A DNA stretch of 64,000 bases from Paralvinella palmiformis (GCA_025642065.1 JAODUP010000510.1:414501-478500); one strand, 5' to 3'. Counted from the first letter of the stretch, positions 26,092-38,285 are shown. The notes: a model not told the origin generated them from the sequence alone. Program-made: numbers and translations.

Positions 26092-29000
26092 ACAAACACA
26101 CAGACACACTTATTTATACATACTCCTTTACATTCATAAAGAAGTGACATGTTTCCAAACATGATAAAATACAAATCAGCCAACCTACTCACATTATCAT
26201 TAGCTAATATGCTGCCTTACCCTCACTTTTATTGTCGTACGTCGTTTTAGCCACTTTTCTCTTGGGTGGCTTGGTTTAAACAGTGTGACCTCTTTCTGTC
26301 CATCGATCTCACTACTGCTGATGAAGTCATGTCGCACAACCTACGACATTACATCAAATAATATCATTTACAATATGCAAATATCTAGTTGTAATTGTTC
26401 TCGGACAATCAAAAGACCAATATTTAAACAAGATTGTATCTAACCTGTCTGAGGATGAAGGCTACAATATCAGTGGATTCCCAGCAGCTGGCATGAAGTA
26501 AATATGGCAAAGCTACACTGGGAAAGGTCTGTAGTGCTTCGGGATAATATAGAGCATAGTCTAATCGTTTGTTTCCCCACCAGCGACTTGTAACTGAAGT
26601 TAAAAAAAGGAAATAAATCCAGTAAATATATATTTTATCAATTTCACTTTCATATATTTTATAAAAGAGTAAAATATAGCCTGCGTCTTAATTTGAGTAC
26701 ACCTCTCACTGATACATTATTGACTATTGAATAATAATTGGTAAAACAATAGAAAGCGATGTCTGAATTTTAGCAAAAATTAGTAAACCTAAAGGTACAG
26801 GAGAAAATGTGTTGAAAGAAACAATCTCTTATGACAAAAATGACACATAAAGAGCGAAATAATCACATACTAGCAGTTATACTGGCTGTTGTAAAGTCAT
26901 TCTGTCCAGATAATTCACTGGATAAACTCAGATTACTCTCACGTCTCTCAAAATCAGGAAGTGATGGTGCGTCGTGTGAATGTGACGAACCAGGAGGCTC
27001 CATAAATACTGTAGCATTGCTTTGAAGGGTCTCAACTGAAAATTTAAAAATAAGTTATACTTAGTAGAGTGACAGGGTACCAGTGGTTTATGAAATAGTT
27101 TTTGACAACACAGCTGCATTTCGACATCATTACACTGAATACAAACTTATGACTGAAACCAAATAACTGGAGTAGTAAGTTAATGATGATTGATGATGAT
27201 GATTGATGTTTTACAGCCACTTTTGTGCACAAGGTAGGCTAAATGGGCACAGCGACCTCCAAAGGTAATGAGACGAAGTGAAAAATGAAACAACCTTCAG
27301 ATATGCAGAGTAGTAAGTTAATGGAAATAAGAATACATTATTACTAACAAAGGAATACAAAGAAAATAAATGTGTGAAATCAGTGGGAACATATACATAT
27401 GATAAAAAGCATTTGATGTAAATACATAAACAGGCATTTTTACTAATAAAACTAAAGTAAAAAACTAATATTTCAACCCAAATATTCCATTTAAAAATGT
27501 CCAGGTTGTCATATCTACAAGTAATTTATACTTCTTCATGTACTATATCTGCAGGGAAAATGATGGAGCCATTCTAGCAAATAATACATAGAAAACTATT
27601 TCTTGTGCATGGACAGTGACAGTACTAGATCACTTCAGTCTTATTATACATAAGTACCATAGGTCCCTGGCATTAAGCTGAGGTCATTTTTAGGCCTAAA
27701 ATATCATGATTTACGGTAGTACCATCCATTAAGCAGACATAAACATCTTAACTTTTCCCTGCAGCATTTTCAGGTGATATCAAACATTTTGAACACACGA
27801 AATAGCAAAGAAACATCATCGAACATCATGCCTGTAAACCAGAAAGTGAGCCATGGGAACAGTGAATAGTTAAAAGACGAAGATTGGATTGTGAAACGAT
27901 GATAAAATTACTGAAATACACATTTTTGTTTAAACTGGAGGTTTTTGTTTTTAATAATCCTGTATTATTACCACAATGATAAGCGTGTGGTTCTACCAAA
28001 CCAAGATGTCTATGCTACCAAGCAAATGAGATACGATGCTCTTGGGTACAGGATGTCTTGTTACAGACGCTACGCTGCCTTCAAATTGGAAGTAGTGAAA
28101 TGCGCTACGAAGTCCATAATTACAAAAATCAGATAATTCTACATATACGTATTGATTTTCATTATAAAGCTATGAATCATTATCATCAACTTGTTTTACT
28201 TCTATTTTCACTCCGTTACTGCATGAGTTTAGATCAAAATGACGATTGACATCCTAAATAACAATATATTGGCCTATGTTTTGTATGAATAAGCTCCTAT
28301 TATTTCAAAACTGTAATAGGTTATGTTACTGTAATACTAACACATCTGATCACGATGATGCTATGTGTGCTGGTTGTATTCAATAAAATGGAACGCACAC
28401 ATACACACACATTAAACAGTGACAGCGATATACTTACCAACATGTACTGGTTGTCCGTCACCTAGTGGAAATTTCTGATAACGTGGCATCTTCATTGGGG
28501 GAATCAGCTTAAAGCGCTCACATAATAAAGGTTCAAGACGTACAGCAGCTGGGTCAGATGGATAGAAAATGTTGTAGATCTGTTGACAACACGGCCGAGG
28601 TATGCAATCTGAAACATTTTATCAGCAGTCAGTAATAACTGAAGACATCTAAACGTTGTTGGATAAAGACTCTCTCTCTCACTCCCCCCAAACATAAACA
28701 CACACACACACACACACACCATGTTCACTCTTATGGTGCAAAATAACAAAGGCATACAGTGTATCAGTAAAAGGCATTAATGCAAATCTAACAAATGTTG
28801 CATGATGAAGCTATGTACACGTATACATATGTGCAGCAACAATTTATTTTAACATCACTCACCAATGACAGTATGGCATTCAAATTTATTTAAGTTACTT
28901 GTATAGCTCTTGTATATAAATATCACAGAGTATTATAATAATTGATTAAAAAAAGTAATAATTACGCCAACTAATCGGAAAAGAACCAAATAAAACTTAC

Positions 29001-30654
29001 AAGCATCATCTACAGAACACATTTTTCGATATGCAAGAACAAGACTTAGGGGAGATTCCATCATAAAGAAGTCGGAGATTTCAAAATCAAATCTTCCGGA
29101 TTCACATTGACTTTCCACACTTGTTCTTCGCGAGATGGGACACGATGAAAGTCGTTGAACTGATGCTTGCCCTCGGCATAACATTTTTGATTTTGCAGAA
29201 TCGGAGTGCATATCTGTTTCTGTGGTATCTGTCAAAGTGAGATCTGGATTGCTGCAGCTGAGACCATTGTCAAGTGTTTTATTCTCCTCTGTATCCTGTG
29301 TCATGTTAACATCAGATTTTCCAGAAGATGGCAAGTCACGTGTTGGAGGAATGTTCTTACAGAGAGCATCATAGGCGAGCAAAGAGCCTATGCTGTCTGC
29401 TATAATACAAACCTAAGCATAAAAAAGGAGGAATGAAAATTAGAACACTGAATATTATTTTGTTCATTAACAAATATAATTCATAATTATTGACTTGCAG
29501 TATTACATGCATTATTATTAATAAATATTAAGCACAAATGAAATTGACATATAAATGTTAATTATTTTGTAATGTTTTGTATGAGTATGAAAAAGGTTTT
29601 ATACAACCGAATCTAGTCCTGTTATTTGGGCCGAGTGAAAATTCTACTATTACTGCTATTGTCGGAGGTATTAGAATTATAACTAAATTTTATTATATGT
29701 ACTAATATATATGCTTTGTTTCCAATTATAGCTGCATTATATATGTACTAATATATATATATATATCATTTGTTTTCTATTTAGGTAGTGTACGTTTGGT
29801 ACCAATTCTGTAAGAATTATAAATATCACGAAAACCGGAGCTCACACCTTTATTATATGTAACATATAACACAAGTCTGGGTATATATACAATTTCCATA
29901 CAAACCTGTCCAGAAAATCCACTACCTTCATCTGACTGAAGAAATTCACTGTAGACAGAGTTAAGTTTTTGTATAACTTGATAAACACAGTTGGAATATT
30001 CTTGAGATCCTGTTACAAACAGTGGTATTGCTCCAAGTGGAAAATTATCATTAGCTACCACAGCATTGTCGATAGTTGGCGTTTGGACATCAAAACTATA
30101 TGGATTCAGGCTGAAATGTATAAATTATTTATGTGTTCGAGTCTGTATAACCATGTCTCACACACACACACACACACATAGACAACTTATAATGAACAGT
30201 TAAGTTTCTATCATTTTAAAGATATACTGTAATACATAAACAGCAACTTAGAAAATAAAAATGTGCTGATGATGTCAGTGTATCATTTAACAGCAAAAGA
30301 CAATACTGATGAGTTTGATCAAACAGTGTAGCATATTTACTTGAAACGATATCGCATTAGAAAATACTTCATATGTTGATGTTCAACTGTAGGATAAGAG
30401 TATTCACCTTACAAATAATGACAAAGTCTGTGTGCAAATTCCAGGACAAGGAATCATTCGGACAGCTACATGACCCATTAATGATGGGTAATGGGCCCCA
30501 ATAACCGTATTTAAAGTGACCTTCAACGTGGCTAAGTCTGAGTGCTTGGATACTTTATATTCCATACCGGCATCCATTATACTACCTATTGAGAATAAAC
30601 ATGGTAAATAGTATCCGTTATTATAAATAACAATACACACACACACATATACAC

Positions 30655-30688
<34 letters not shown>

Positions 30689-31961
30689 GATAATTTGTTC
30701 ACAACTGCCACTTCCATCCAAATTCATCTCAATACTAACCTCCGTGTACAACCAAAAACAATATCGTAGTTTTGCAAGGTTGGATAGCATAATTTGGTGA
30801 TGCAGCAGACTCTGGACTGGTATTCTGTTGCTGAAGACTGTGTAAATGACGCAGTCGCTTATTTAGGGCACCTCCCTCATCTTCTTCTACAACATGTAAC
30901 AAAACAGGTCTCAGAATAACATACACAAATGCTTAATTTACTATGTCAAAACAATTTAAAATCTAACTCAAAAGATGCACATACCAGGAATTTCCGTGTA
31001 TTCAGATTCTTGTGGAATCATTTCCATGGAACTAGACTTGCACAGTTCCATCTGACTTTGTGCAAGATCATTCAAGGACTCTGGAAGCACATACAAATGT
31101 ACAAGACAATAAATTATATAACCATCTTGATGCTAGAATTATGATGTGCCTATAGTGGTGCATTCTTCAAGGCTCTCTTTATCCTTCTACAGTGGCAGTA
31201 AATCTAAATAAATTTACAGAAATTAAAGTTTAACCTTACTGTAAAGAATGCCTTAGAATCAAATAAATTAGTTCCTTTTAATAGAGCTTTTCATATGACT
31301 TAAGTGTAGTATTACAATAAAATTTTGTAATCAAATTAGTCTTTAGTATCCATGACAGCTCTGGTGGCAGGAAAGGTGTATTTTCTACTGCTAAATTACA
31401 GCTACATGAAGCACAACTAATTATTGTCTGGAAAATTGTATAATATTTACACTGTGTTAACACAAAGAGTCACTATCACCAATCAGTATATAGACAAAAC
31501 ATGGATATCTGGTACAGGCATTTTTTTGGTAGGGAAAATGGAGTTCTCAGAAGCAACTCGACTTTTACGCACATCATATTTCCTACCAGCTGAAGGAAAG
31601 ATGTTTTCGGCCATCCTTTGACACATAACACTATAAGATTCAACCCAATAAGAGCCAGAGCCTACTAATCTATTATTATTCAATAAATAACAATTATTTT
31701 TTCACCAAACTGTTATTTGGATCTCACAAACATGCCAGTCTTAACATAATACTACTTGATGGTCACGTAATAATACTTGATAGTCACACGTTTACTACCA
31801 GTACCATCAGATGATTACCGATAATATAGAAATTACTGTTTACATTGCAAACCTTTGCTTGCCACTTGCTGTGAAACAATTAATTAATAACACTTGCCAG
31901 TTGAAGTTACAATCAGGCATGTTTGATGTGACAGTTTATTAGTTAAATATAACATCAAAGT

Positions 31962-32004
<43 letters not shown>

Positions 32005-35000
32005 CACTCCCAGTGAAGAAATTGATACTGATATATTTACGACGCAGTTAACCTCGACTTATATGGTGAGCATGTGCCCAAGGAAAGGATTATGGGGTTA
32101 AAAAATTACCTTGACTTATCTGCCGGGTCAACTTACATGTGAATATATACAGTACATGTATATGCAATATTGCTCTAAAAAAAATTTACATTCTCGGTTA
32201 CTATTAATCTTTTATTTTTCTTGTTATATAACTTGTTTAAGTGGTATTAATCACCATATATACCCGTGTATAAGACGCACCGTGTTTTAGGACCAATGGA
32301 GTTGAATCTGTGTATAAGATGCACTGAAATCTGAAAATTTATTCAAAACCCCAAAAGAGCACTTCTTGAATGATTTGGTAATAATGCTAGGGTTGACTTA
32401 ATCCCAGGCCGTTTTCACCCACTGTGTGACGATAGGTAACAACAGCCATTTCAGGTTGTCTGCTGCTGTGTACTCATTTCCGTAATGCTGTTTGAAGTAG
32501 TTTATTAGTTGTTCCCATGTGCCAGCTTTGGGAGTAATTAACACAATATTTGCTGTAATCGTTTTCCTTTGATGTGGCTTCTATGGTCATTCTTTGCATG
32601 GCCTCATTTACCACTCCATTCAATTACACACACTCACACATTTCAATAGTAATGACACATCTTAGATAGACCAGAAATAAGGTCTTTGTCCTTAGTTCTT
32701 CAATGTAGCTAACTAACTTACCTTGCGCATCAAAGAATTCTTCATCAGAGCTGGATGTTTTCAGTAGTTCCAAGGTATCCACTGTCCATTCTGGAGCATT
32801 ACTTGGGGAATCTGTCACACAACAAGTACACATAAAATTAATATGAAGTTACTATTGTGCTGTTGTATCATCATGCACTATGTTAAATATCCCCATTGTG
32901 CCATTCTTCAACATTAAATGCTTATGGGAAGATAGAAAGGAAAAGAAAACAAATCTAATAAAAGCACACGAGTACCTGACAACATTGATCTAGCTGAGCA
33001 CCATGACTGCCTATGTTCAAATGAAGCAGCAGCCATTGGATTACTGGAATGTATAGGTATGTGTGAAGCTGCTGTTGCTGCCTCATGAGCAATGCCACTC
33101 AGCACTATTTCATCTGTTAGTGTTTTATCAGAGACCACACTCTGAAAACTACTATCTGACTCTTCCTTGTGTAATAATGGTGTTGGGGATGGTGGTGCCT
33201 TCTTCGGTGAAAGAGATTTCTTTCTCATTGACTGGTTCCCCGGATTTCTCTTTCCTCTGGCAGCCATCTGCTCCTCCTCCTCCAGCTCCTCTACTGCCAT
33301 TTTCTCTTCGAGTGCCAGCTGAGTTTCTCGTTCAAGGCGCCGAATGTCCTCTATCGTCAACCCGTGGTACTCATCCTGCCAAACCCAAGCCTGCCGATGG
33401 GCTCTCAGCATGGTCTTACGAAGTCCTGTACGTGAGATAATTATGCATACATGAGCTAGTATTCTCAAATAAAACAAGGTAAGCCAGAACATCTCTAATC
33501 AGCTTTACAAACCTGTGTCATGAATAAATCTCTCAATCTTGCTTTGCATTCCCCAATATTTGAACTCTACCCTGCACAATTTGTAGGCAACCATCATATA
33601 TTTTTCAGAGTCACCCTGTTTCATGGCTTGATCATATTCCTGCCACCAGTTATCAGTCAGTGGACCACGACCTGTTTTCTGAGATTTGTACAGCTTCGGA
33701 TCTTCCTCTTTGCGGTAGTCACCGCTGGAGATGGGATCTTTGACGATGTCAATGTAATCTGTATTAAATTAAATTAATCACACTCAGTACACATTTATTA
33801 CAAAGATATCAAATCAACACCATTCAAGCTTTGCCTACATAAGGATATACACCAATGCTAATCTTTGGTATCTAAGATATACAGAAAATATTCTGTTACA
33901 GCACTGATAAAATGGTTTCTTTCTATATTTTCAAAATAATTTAAATATAAATTGACAAATTCTGACTAACTGACTAGCAATTCATATATAGCAATAAAAA
34001 TCCTTTTAAAAATTATTTCTATTCAGAACTGCTATTTAAGTTATGAATGTTTATAATAAGACTCCCATTTTAAGCTCATTCAGTATAATATTTTAGTGTC
34101 CCTGTACATGCATCATAACATTACAAGCAGGTAGCATAAAAATCTTAAATGAGAGAAATAGAGGCTGTTGTTGCAGGATTTAAAACTTAATAAAGAAAAC
34201 TCAACTGAAGTCTCCAAACCTAATGGGGTTAATTTATTATTAGTGATGTTGAATATTCATAAATATTTTTTTTAAACCAAACCACTAGCACCATTATAAA
34301 AAGGTTTCTGATGGAGAAATGCACAAAATAAAAATATATAAATAATGCAGTTTAAGAAGGAAATAAGTGGAAATAAACTCCTACAAACTAAATTGGAGTG
34401 AAATAATTAATAAGCACTGGTTGTAATTAGTTATCACATTACGATACTAGTATTTTTAAATCTAAACATTGTGGACCACATAAATCACATTATAACTGGC
34501 TTTGACTTATATTCCTTTGACCCTTTATAAATCTCAAAGTACATCTATTTATTCTATTCCTATGATAACTTGGGTCAGATAAAGTGAGCGAGTCCTGTGT
34601 TTAGCTTCTGAATTGGTCGTGCTTGAGGGATGTTGTTGAGGGCTAATTCCAAGGAAATCAGATGATCTTTCTGAAGTCATTCAATTTCAGCACAAAAACA
34701 TACCCCAGACACTGGAAACTCTGGGCTTCAATCATACGACTCAGGATTCTGGAGTGCAGCGTTATACCAACCCGTCTTGCAGTTGGATAAATCAAGCTGG
34801 CTTAATCAAATTCAGCTGTCTCGAAATCAAGCAACAAGCATTGGACGAAGTGTGTACAGCAAGGTTAAATCAAAGACTAATGCAACTAAAGAGTACAGTG
34901 TTTCCATTAGCATTCCATCAACTTACAGAAAAGATTTCTACACTCCATGGAACAGCCAAGTAAATACAACAACATGGTAAAGCATTTTGATGAAATGTAT

Positions 35001-37849
35001 ACACTCTCATAACATTCCTATGTTAAGGCTGCTGCTACAGGCCACTTATGTTTCACATAATTCTTTAAAACTGCCATTAAATATAAGCACATGTTTGATT
35101 ACATGACGAGTCGCTTTATTTCATCTGAAATTTTATGGCATAGAAACTCGAAACATACTGGCCATTAAAGTTTTTCTTCTACTTATCAGTTGAGCGTGTT
35201 TTTAGCATCTAATTCAGAGGAATAACAATGTTGTAATGGTAATGGTCAGTTAAAAATTTACAAAATCTCTTTCATTAAGGAAAACTCTATAAAATGACAA
35301 TGGTTACAATGGTGATAGAAGAATGATGTTATGTAAAATGTCATGAAAACCATTTGATGTTGTCTTTCTTATAAATGTCAGGTATACGGTATACATTGTG
35401 TAATATAAACACTAATAAATCGAGCAACTGATCTTTGATATTTCACTTCAGAATCTTTCAGTGTACCACTGAAGCATGCTGCCTTTGAACACACATACAT
35501 TCACATATGGTGATTATTGCCGTTCACGTATCTACTATAACTCACCAATAGTTCTGTTACGGAGTTCAGATGATGAGAGATTGAAGACATTTTCTTGGTC
35601 GCCACCATCATTTAAGTACTTTGTTTCTATTTCAAGTGAAAACTTCTCAATGAAGGGACATGTATAGATTGTCTTGGTATATGGATAGGCATTCCAAGCC
35701 TCCTCTTGCACTCGTAATGCAGATTTTGGGAGAATTGAACGGAACCAGCCTAAAAGACAGAATAATGAATTAATAAATAAAATGTCAAATCCTTTAATTT
35801 TAAAAAGGGGGATACTGATTCCAGATTTTTTACATTATATTCCACAAATATTACTGTAATTTCCCGGTGAGCAGGAATATTTTCTACAGATTAATTCTAA
35901 CATGTCAAACATCGCTTATTATCTTCCTACACACAATATAACATGACTAACAAACAAAACACCAAAATCTTTGTGAATGAGTGGCTTGTTTAGCCCGAGG
36001 CCTAGTCACACACCCGATATGTGACCAATAGAAAAGATACTCTATGGAAATATCCCACAAATGTGGTACACATATTTGAAGAACCTCATCACAAGGGATA
36101 AACCTGTATGGTCAATTAATGTTATTATAAAGGTTTGCCTACCCGGTAAGTGACTGCCTATGTGGTATATTTTGTAGGTGTATTGACCAGATCCTCCTGG
36201 TCCATCTGTATATGGCTCATTTAACTTAATCTCCACTCCGCTGCCAGAACCACTGCTCTCTTCACGAGACTTTTTCTGCAATGTGAAATACATGTGTTAA
36301 TGAATTACCGAGTTCATTACTACAAGTGTGTGTGTGTCTGAAAGACACAGAAGATAGAACAAGTATGCACACATGCACATACGTACTAGACGTATTGATG
36401 TCCAAACCAAAGAAATAATCCTAAAATATGGCATACACAAATAATCCCATTTATGTTATACATGATTAACGATGAAAAGACAAAATTATTTGATGAACAA
36501 ACCAAACTATCACAGTTGATAATGGGACAAATATACACCAACAGCTCTCTGTACACCGACATCTCTTATGTCACAGAACATTACTGCTGGCATAATTATA
36601 TTACATGTCATATTTTGTATATAACCAGAGTCAGAGTAAACAATTCACGTGCATGAACTTATCATAAGTTCATTCTGTGTTTGTTCAGTGAATACTAACG
36701 CAGCATATATGGGCATATATTGTGAAAGGAAAACATTACCGGTAGGTTACAAGTATATGATCAAACAAGAATAAAAGAACATTATAACATATACATGACA
36801 TTCATAATACTTAAAAAGTTGAAGATTACATGTGTATTTTGAATACGGTGTACAATCAAATGGAAGGATGGGGTAATGTATTAATTTAGTTAATCGTTTA
36901 TACATTAAAATTATTTTTTCCAAATGCCATTTTAACATTTTTGGAAAGTCGTTGGTATTAAAACAATTAAGCGCTGGAAGGTAAGAGAAAAAAAGAGACT
37001 CAATTTCCTGAGGCAATTAGTTGATCAAACGATACCTCAAAATGAAGTGTCATGGCTATTAAACTGAATGGATTCACTATCCTTCAGTGTTCTATGTCGG
37101 GTTCCTCTCTGAAAACCATTCTGGCAGCTTCTAAGTTGGACTTCACTTAAACCTTTTGTCGAGTTCATTATTACCCGTGTGTCCATTTCTACTAATTACA
37201 AGCCTCTAACGAATCGTCCTGATTCACAGGTACATAATGTTGCAGGTACAGATATATCACATAATCAGCATATCATTGGAATTTTACTTCAACCAATTTG
37301 ACAGGTATTTTATTAATAGTCTTTTTGGTATAACACAGTTGGTAATTTAATATAAAAGGGAGTATTTATTTGGATGACAATGATTTCCACAATAAATGAT
37401 GGATTGCCACTCAATATATAAACAGGTTGGATACAATTTCCTTTGACATGTGCATAAATACAATTTGTCTGATACATGAATATATATATGGCATATCAGC
37501 CATAATTTTATATGTTGCCATTAAACAGCAACGTTTACATCTACATTTAAAAAATGCACTGTGAAACCAGCAAAACTAAACACTACCCAGATCAATGTTA
37601 CCATAAAATCTGGATCAGTCATAGTTTGGCTGATCTTGGTCTAGAAATGAATAATAACAGATTTACCTGGATCATGTACAACTGGGCTATCCGGTATTCT
37701 TCCACAGTCATTGGAAGCCCAATGCGGTACTCCTTAATTAACATGGCTGTTCAGTGTTGGCAAATTCCATCAAATGTGTTAAGTTTAACTTGGCTAGCAG
37801 CTCTCTATTAGATTGTGTTCTACGTAGATTTCCATCCCTTGCACTTTGC
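19632..37849 (-). CDS. PITPNM: Phosphatidylinositol transfer protein, membrane-associated (rdgB/PITPNM), 21 coding exons
   Basis: Exons, 5' to 3': 37667-37744 (ATG at 37742-37744), 36143-36275, 35546-35749, 33513-33758, 32976-33425, 32722-32811, 30985-31080, 30740-30886, 30408-30585, 29906-30110, 29001-29412, 28438-28608, 26871-27035, 26445-26593, 26221-26340, 25898-26014, 25612-25760, 23922-24071, 21974-22158, 21591-21719, 19632-19970 (stop TGA). All have AG/GT borders and matching phases. They total 3913 bp, about 1303 residues, close to vertebrate PITPNM2. Order: PITP domain (start [12 protein letters not shown]), FFAT motif, DDHD domain, LNS2 domain. The protein exchanges phosphatidylinositol and phosphatidic acid at ER-plasma membrane contacts and sustains phospholipase C signalling; rdgB is needed in fly photoreceptors. 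Exon 19 holds one surplus base near 22136 that breaks the frame. A non-coding 5' exon portion runs to 37849. Confidence 0.97.
20745..21287. mobile_element. 543-bp MITE with terminal inverted repeats, TA target site
   Basis: Left end CCATACTCACGCGAATA and the inverted right end CCGTACTCACGCGAATA match except for one base. The TIR-flanking dinucleotide is TA on both sides (20743-20744, 21288-21289). Subterminal GC-rich blocks (GCATGCCCCTGTTC / AGCATGCCCTTGTTTAAGC) also pair. There is no transposase. TA target use and terminus style fit a non-autonomous Tc1/mariner-pogo element. It lies in the last intron of PITPNM. Confidence 0.85.
21769..21803. repeat. (TG)n microsatellite in PITPNM intron
   Basis: TG dinucleotide run, nearly perfect, between exons 19 and 20 and about 50 bp from the exon 20 acceptor. 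Confidence 0.9.
22271..22294. repeat. (CA)n microsatellite in PITPNM intron
   Basis: Perfect CA run about 110 bp upstream (in gene sense) of the exon 19 acceptor. Confidence 0.9.
23769..23798. repeat. (CA)n microsatellite in PITPNM intron
   Basis: Perfect CA run downstream of exon 18 in gene sense. Confidence 0.9.
24135..25399. mobile_element. Putative DNA transposon with inverted ends, in PITPNM intron
   Basis: The left end AGGAACAGTTCAC is repeated inverted at the right end, with a second matching block ATAATATC a few bases inside each. Inside there is a LINE 3' fragment (24588-24745). A GC-richer block near 24290-24430 resembles 25205-25300 in direct orientation (shared GTGACGTCA and TCTAGCTTCA). 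No transposase is seen. The superfamily cannot be assigned. Confidence 0.5.
24588..24745 (+). mobile_element. LINE fragment, C-terminal end of a reverse transcriptase frame
   Basis: Plus-strand frame encodes [19 protein letters not shown] and ALNAFKSN, followed by a stop and [16 protein letters not shown] sequence. This is the FFSQRVVxxWNSLP tail shared by many non-LTR retrotransposons. Dead fragment, only the last part of the element. Confidence 0.75.
26049..26109. repeat. (CA)n microsatellite in PITPNM intron
   Basis: About 60 bp of CA repeats with a few AAACA interruptions, 35 bp from the exon 16 acceptor. The Cys/Val open frame on the other strand is an artefact. Confidence 0.92.
27170..27323 (-). 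mobile_element. SINE-A, 5'-truncated copy with perfect 16-bp target duplication
   Basis: Only the body and ATC tail are present (27186-27307); the tRNA head is missing. The perfect 16-bp direct repeat GAGTAGTAAGTTAATG flanks it at 27170-27185 and 27308-27323. 5' truncation with target duplication is the outcome of incomplete target-primed reverse transcription. Perfect flanks suggest a recent insertion. It is intronic in PITPNM. Confidence 0.95.
28697..28719. repeat. (CA)n microsatellite in PITPNM intron
   Basis: Perfect CA run next to a short CT run and a C-run. Confidence 0.9.
29588..29872. repeat. Unnamed interspersed repeat, copy 2
   Basis: Direct-orientation homologue of 15839-16144. 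It ends about 34 bp from exon 10 of PITPNM (29906-30110), so it lies at the donor side of the following intron. No coding capacity. Confidence 0.85.
30634..30688. repeat. (CA)n/(CATA)n microsatellite in PITPNM intron
   Basis: CA run with embedded CATA units between exons 8 and 9. Confidence 0.9.
31963..32004. repeat. (CT)n(GT)n compound microsatellite
   Basis: CT run passing directly into a GT run, in the intron between exons 6 and 7. Confidence 0.9.
32040..32160 (+). mobile_element. pogo/Tigger-like terminal fragment
   Basis: Reads ACCTCGACTTATATGG near the left and CTTGACTTATCTGCCGGGTC, then GTGAATATATACAGTA, at the right. This echoes the widespread TCGACTTATA...GTATATACGGTA termini of pogo-like elements. 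Internal sequence is too short to code. Confidence 0.45.
32265..32640 (-). pseudogene. pogo/Tigger-like transposase C-terminal remnant with its terminal repeat
   Basis: On the minus strand, frames give [20 protein letters not shown] and WVKTAWD, then [19 protein letters not shown]. The I-I-K-SFKKC block is typical of the C-terminus of Tigger/jerky-type pogo transposases. The end reads GGTGCGTCTTATACACGGGT, a familiar pogo-type terminus. At least one frameshift and several stops are present. It lies in a PITPNM intron. Confidence 0.6.
33513..37744 (-). other. PITPNM: PITPNM exons 1-4: PITP lipid-transfer domain
   Basis: Residues 1-220 are encoded here, and the domain ends in exon 5. Family hallmarks are visible: [73 protein letters not shown] and [18 protein letters not shown]. 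These line the closed lipid-binding cavity of class II PITPs. The domain looks intact. Confidence 0.95.
34691..34980 (+). CDS. Probable terminal exon of an unidentified gene nested antisense in a PITPNM intron
   Basis: A good acceptor (TCATTCAATTTCAG, ending 34690) is followed by an open frame that needs one preceding base and runs 95 codons to TAA at 34978-34980. Peptide features are [59 protein letters not shown] and a short NTTTW tail. Codon choice is balanced and unlike the surrounding AT-rich intron, whose frames are Lys/Asn/Ile-rich. There is no ATG before the conserved-looking part, so it is a last exon or a spliced fragment. Upstream exons were not found. The Tyr/Pro/Trp-rich [15 protein letters not shown] pattern recalls axonemal microtubule-associated proteins, but that is only an impression. 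Function unknown. Confidence 0.55.
37745..37849 (-). promoter_or_regulatory. PITPNM: PITPNM 5' UTR portion of the first coding exon
   Basis: An acceptor-like ATTATTTAG ends at 37850-37851. About 105 non-coding bases then lead into the start codon at 37744. This implies at least one further non-coding exon and a promoter to the right. Candidate donor sites are listed in the findings. Confidence 0.65.
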
Positions 37850-38285
37850 CTAAATAATGAAGAAAATTATGGTAATTAAGAAACAATAAACAAAACTATA
37901 AGAGGATACTGATAAATGCCTAAATTTAGTTATTAATTATTAATATATATTACTATTTATACAGTTCTCAGCCTAATAGATGTATGATAAGTCTACTATA
38001 AACTTTAATATAAGAATAAATGAAAAACTCAAAATGCAATCAAATACTGCAATTTTAAACAAAATAATGCAGCAGTATAACTGCATCCATTTCATGAAGA
38101 TGATTTTTAAAAAGGGCAATAATTCTGGGATCAAGTTCAATATTAGTTCATATTACATTATCATATATACACCTCCAACAAACTGTGTCATTCGAATGAA
38201 TGCTACAACACTAAACAGGTGACCCGGGTTTGACACACATACCTGTAATAGTATCTGGCCTAAAATTCTGGGAAGATTTGTAAAT

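Larger units (their letters stand above)
26445..29412 (-). other. PITPNM: PITPNM exons 11-14: DDHD domain region
   Basis: Exon 11 starts [18 protein letters not shown], corresponding to the pseudo-hydrolase nucleophile region, then a Ser/Thr-rich linker, then [20 protein letters not shown]. Exon 12 carries [20 protein letters not shown] and [11 protein letters not shown]; exon 14 carries [24 protein letters not shown] domains coordinate metal and help membrane binding in this family. Confidence 0.92.
30985..32740 (-). other. PITPNM: PITPNM FFAT motif split by an intron
   Basis: Exon 6 ends with the codons for EFFDAQ plus one base G (32722). Exon 7 begins AG at 31080, completing Glu. The joined motif is EFFDAQE, preceded by the acidic tract SSSDEE, and matches the FFAT consensus EFFDAxE. 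FFAT motifs bind the ER proteins VAP-A/VAP-B and tether rdgB proteins to the ER. Confidence 0.95.

Noticed and set aside
26831..27025. 64-codon plus-strand frame
   Set aside because: Antisense shadow of PITPNM exon 13.
31483..31683. Frame starting [15 protein letters not shown] within a PITPNM intron
   Set aside because: Cannot be joined in phase to neighbouring PITPNM exons, which already join each other perfectly; no family recognised.
33063..33440. 125-codon plus-strand frame
   Set aside because: Exact antisense shadow of PITPNM exon 5.
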